Assembly: GCA_958437495.1 (NCBI GenBank)
Contig: CAUBOH010000001.1
Location: 62,001 to 126,000 of the forward strand
Direction of reading: 5' to 3'
Length of the DNA stretch: 64,000 nucleotides
From: an uncultured Collinsella sp.
GTDB taxonomy: Bacteria; Actinomycetota; Coriobacteriia; Coriobacteriales; Coriobacteriaceae
Every line of letters begins with the position of its first letter. The stretch's first letter is position 1. Both the position numbers and the translations under genes were made by a program. Below, piece by piece: positions 62,455 through 64,000 of the stretch. The notes beneath the pieces are model-generated. The model worked only from the letters and a program-made list of their open reading frames with translations. It had not been told where the DNA came from and did no database searches.

Positions 62455-63033
62455 ATGGAGAAATGCAGCGTGAGCACAAGAAAAAAAATATTGGACGCAA
62501 TGTACGATCTTGTAGCGGAAGTCGGTTATGACAAGGCGTCCATCGGAAAGATTTGCGATTGTGTTGGGATATCCAAGCCATCGGTGTACTACTACTTTCC
62601 CTCTAAAGAGGAGATTTTTACTACGCTCTTGGACAGCATGTTTCCGACCATCGACTATCAGCGCGATTACTCACTAATAGTCGATAGGGACGGATTCAAG
62701 GCGGCGCTTATCGAGCTCGGCAATTCGGTTATAGGCGGCTATCGAAGCGATGAAAAGCGTCGTCGTGTGCTGGCTGAGGTCAGCATTCAAGCGAATCGAA
62801 TTCCTGCAGTTCAAGAACGTCAGACGATGGCGACAAACCGAACCATGGGCGCGCTTAAAGACATCCTTCTCCATGGCGTAGAGATCGGCGCGTTTTCCGA
62901 TAGTGCCGATGTGATGCTTTACGTACAAATTCTATATACCGTTCTGGAGGGAACGAGCAATACGGTCGCTCAAGGTGAAGATATTGATGAAAAAGCGGTT
63001 TGGGCGGGAATAGTCGAGCTTATGTTCAAATAG
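62455..63033 (+). CDS. TetR-family regulator of the agmatine cluster
   Basis: 192 residues. The HTH is VGYDKASIGKICDCVGISKPSVYYYFPSKEE, residues about 22-53, and the rest a helical ligand domain. Divergent from aguA, with palindromes in between, so it probably represses the cluster and itself, with agmatine or putrescine as possible inducer. In known agmatine deiminase operons the regulator is more often LuxR-type (AguR), so TetR here differs. Confidence 0.92.
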   Translation: MEKCSVSTRKKILDAMYDLVAEVGYDKASIGKICDCVGISKPSVYYYFPSKEEIFTTLLDSMFPTIDYQRDYSLIVDRDGFKAALIELGNSVIGGYRSDEKRRRVLAEVSIQANRIPAVQERQTMATNRTMGALKDILLHGVEIGAFSDSADVMLYVQILYTVLEGTSNTVAQGEDIDEKAVWAGIVELMFK

Positions 63034-63094
63034 GCCAGCCAGGCTGAAGCGTACGTTGGCACCCATGGTGCCCGTGGGCAACCTTTAAAACGAA

Positions 63095-63136
63095 AACAGG
63101 GGTCGACTCCAGCCTGGCTTGGAGTCGACCCCTGTT
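63095..63136. terminator. 17-bp terminator between convergent tetR and the second MFS gene
   Basis: AACAGGGGTCGACTCCA (63095-63111) pairs perfectly with 63120-63136. On the reverse strand TTTTCGTTTT follows, so it mainly ends the MFS transcript. Confidence 0.85.
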
Positions 63137-63170
63137 GCGTGGCAATCTATGCCGATGCAATCGGCGCTTA

Positions 63171-64000
63171 TTACTTTTCAGCAGCCTTACTGAGAAAGCC
63201 GGAAACGATAGCAAACGCAGCAATCATAAGGTTGCAGGCAATGCAGAAGATAAATACTCCCTGGAATGACCCTGCCATGCCGTAAACCTTCATCATAACC
63301 GGCATTCCAAAAGCGCCGACGACATAGCCCGCCGAGCAAACGATCGAATAGATTCTTCCAAAATCGCGTGACCCAAAAAGCGAGAGGAGGAGCATCGGCA
63401 TTGCGGTCCCAACGATGGCGAACATGACATCGTTTACGCCGGCTGCGATGATGGAAACGGTCTCATTGCTTCCACCAATGATGAGAAGCAGGAAGGAAAG
63501 AATGCTGACACCTGTCCATGCGACCGTTGCTTTAATAGCGCCAAGCTTGTCGCATGTTTTGCCTACGAAGGGATTTAGGAAGATATCGGAGAGTGAAGCT
63601 GCCGAGACCATTAAACTTCCTACGATAGGATTGAAACCGACCTCGCTTGCATAGGTCGGGAACAGCTGGTTCATGCAGCAGGTGAGCTGCGCCACGCAAA
63701 GCAGGAGGACGCAGAGAATAAAAGACGGCGTTTTCGCGGCATCGCGGAGTGCCATGCCCGAAAGGACATTCTCCTGCTCATCGGCGCTGCCGCTCTCATG
63801 GGTTTCGGAGATTGTCTCTCCGTACGGAAGCATGTTGCGGTCAGAGGGTTTAAGGCGAATGATAAATGCACTCGCAGGCAAAATCATGGCTGCAGAAACG
63901 GCAGCTAGTACGATGTATCCCGTACGCCAGCCTTGCTGCTCGATAACCAGCGTAATGACAGGACTCAACAACAGCGTGCAGAGAGAATTAACGCCCCAGG
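63171..64000 (-). CDS. MFS transporter, N-terminal part beyond window
   Basis: The reverse-strand frame is open to the right edge (the codons just inside 64000 read WGVNSLCTLLLSP), so the start lies beyond the window; 276 residues are visible. It is a close paralogue of the gene at 58526: CCMNQLFPTYASEVGFNPIVGS and FGSRDFGRIYSIVCSAGYVVGAF match almost residue for residue. It lies on the other side of the TetR gene and may be under the same control. Confidence 0.9.
   Translation of the reverse strand, partial: WGVNSLCTLLLSPVITLVIEQQGWRTGYIVLAAVSAAMILPASAFIIRLKPSDRNMLPYGETISETHESGSADEQENVLSGMALRDAAKTPSFILCVLLLCVAQLTCCMNQLFPTYASEVGFNPIVGSLMVSAASLSDIFLNPFVGKTCDKLGAIKATVAWTGVSILSFLLLIIGGSNETVSIIAAGVNDVMFAIVGTAMPMLLLSLFGSRDFGRIYSIVCSAGYVVGAFGMPVMMKVYGMAGSFQGVFIFCIACNLMIAAFAIVSGFLSKAAEK

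Overview
The window is 64 kb of GC-rich chromosomal DNA packed with short operons on both strands. The gene complement suggests a gut Coriobacteriia member, most likely Collinsella: bile salt hydrolase, TPP-controlled thiM, an agmatine deiminase cluster, many LysR/EamA pairs, a reverse rubrerythrin, and short intergenic palindromes. This assignment is inference from content, not from a marker gene. No rRNA, tRNA, CRISPR array, prophage or complete insertion sequence was seen.

Layout. 1-6.5 kb: an aldehyde/alcohol dehydrogenase pair, rubrerythrin, and the PLP synthase operon pdxST with its divergent MocR-type regulator. 6.5-10.1 kb: a protein with a long RGG tail, a peptide deformylase, and a HTH-aminotransferase fusion. 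Two matching long hairpin elements lie in this part, each between convergent genes. 10-22 kb: a LysR/EamA pair, Kup potassium uptake, bile salt hydrolase, a second degenerate deformylase, purine and uracil permeases, a MetE-like methyltransferase with its LysR regulator. 22-29 kb: HAD phosphatase, TPP riboswitch with thiM, a thiamine-binding protein and thiE, patatin, a flavoprotein, a COG0523 GTPase, trmL. 29-35 kb: a UvrA2-like ABC protein, a GNAT acetyltransferase and a TetM-like GTPase, three families often seen in antibiotic self-protection. 35-46 kb: rRNA methyltransferases, MATE, a second LysR/EamA pair, ung, a queuosine-precursor transporter with a candidate preQ1 riboswitch, and prfC. 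46-58 kb: GntR/ABC exporter, CLC channel, LOG protein, potassium channel, Nim-like protein, MalY, trmO, an XRE/zinc-ribbon/TipAS fusion, glutaredoxin, dus, and a membrane protein of unknown role. 58-64 kb: agmatine deiminase, a carbamoyltransferase and an MFS carrier, with a divergent TetR regulator and a second, closely related MFS gene that runs off the right edge.

The least explained material is intergenic. (1) Two ~116-nt hairpins at 6641 and 8362 share both ends and the apical loop, while their stems differ in sequence but stay paired. (2) There are at least four families of short REP-like repeats. (3) A 183-bp element at 58210 has 33-bp inverted ends. (4) A folded segment ends in a terminator at 34633-34830. 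These, the RGG-tailed winged-helix-like protein and the two deformylases with different missing catalytic residues, are the main leads.
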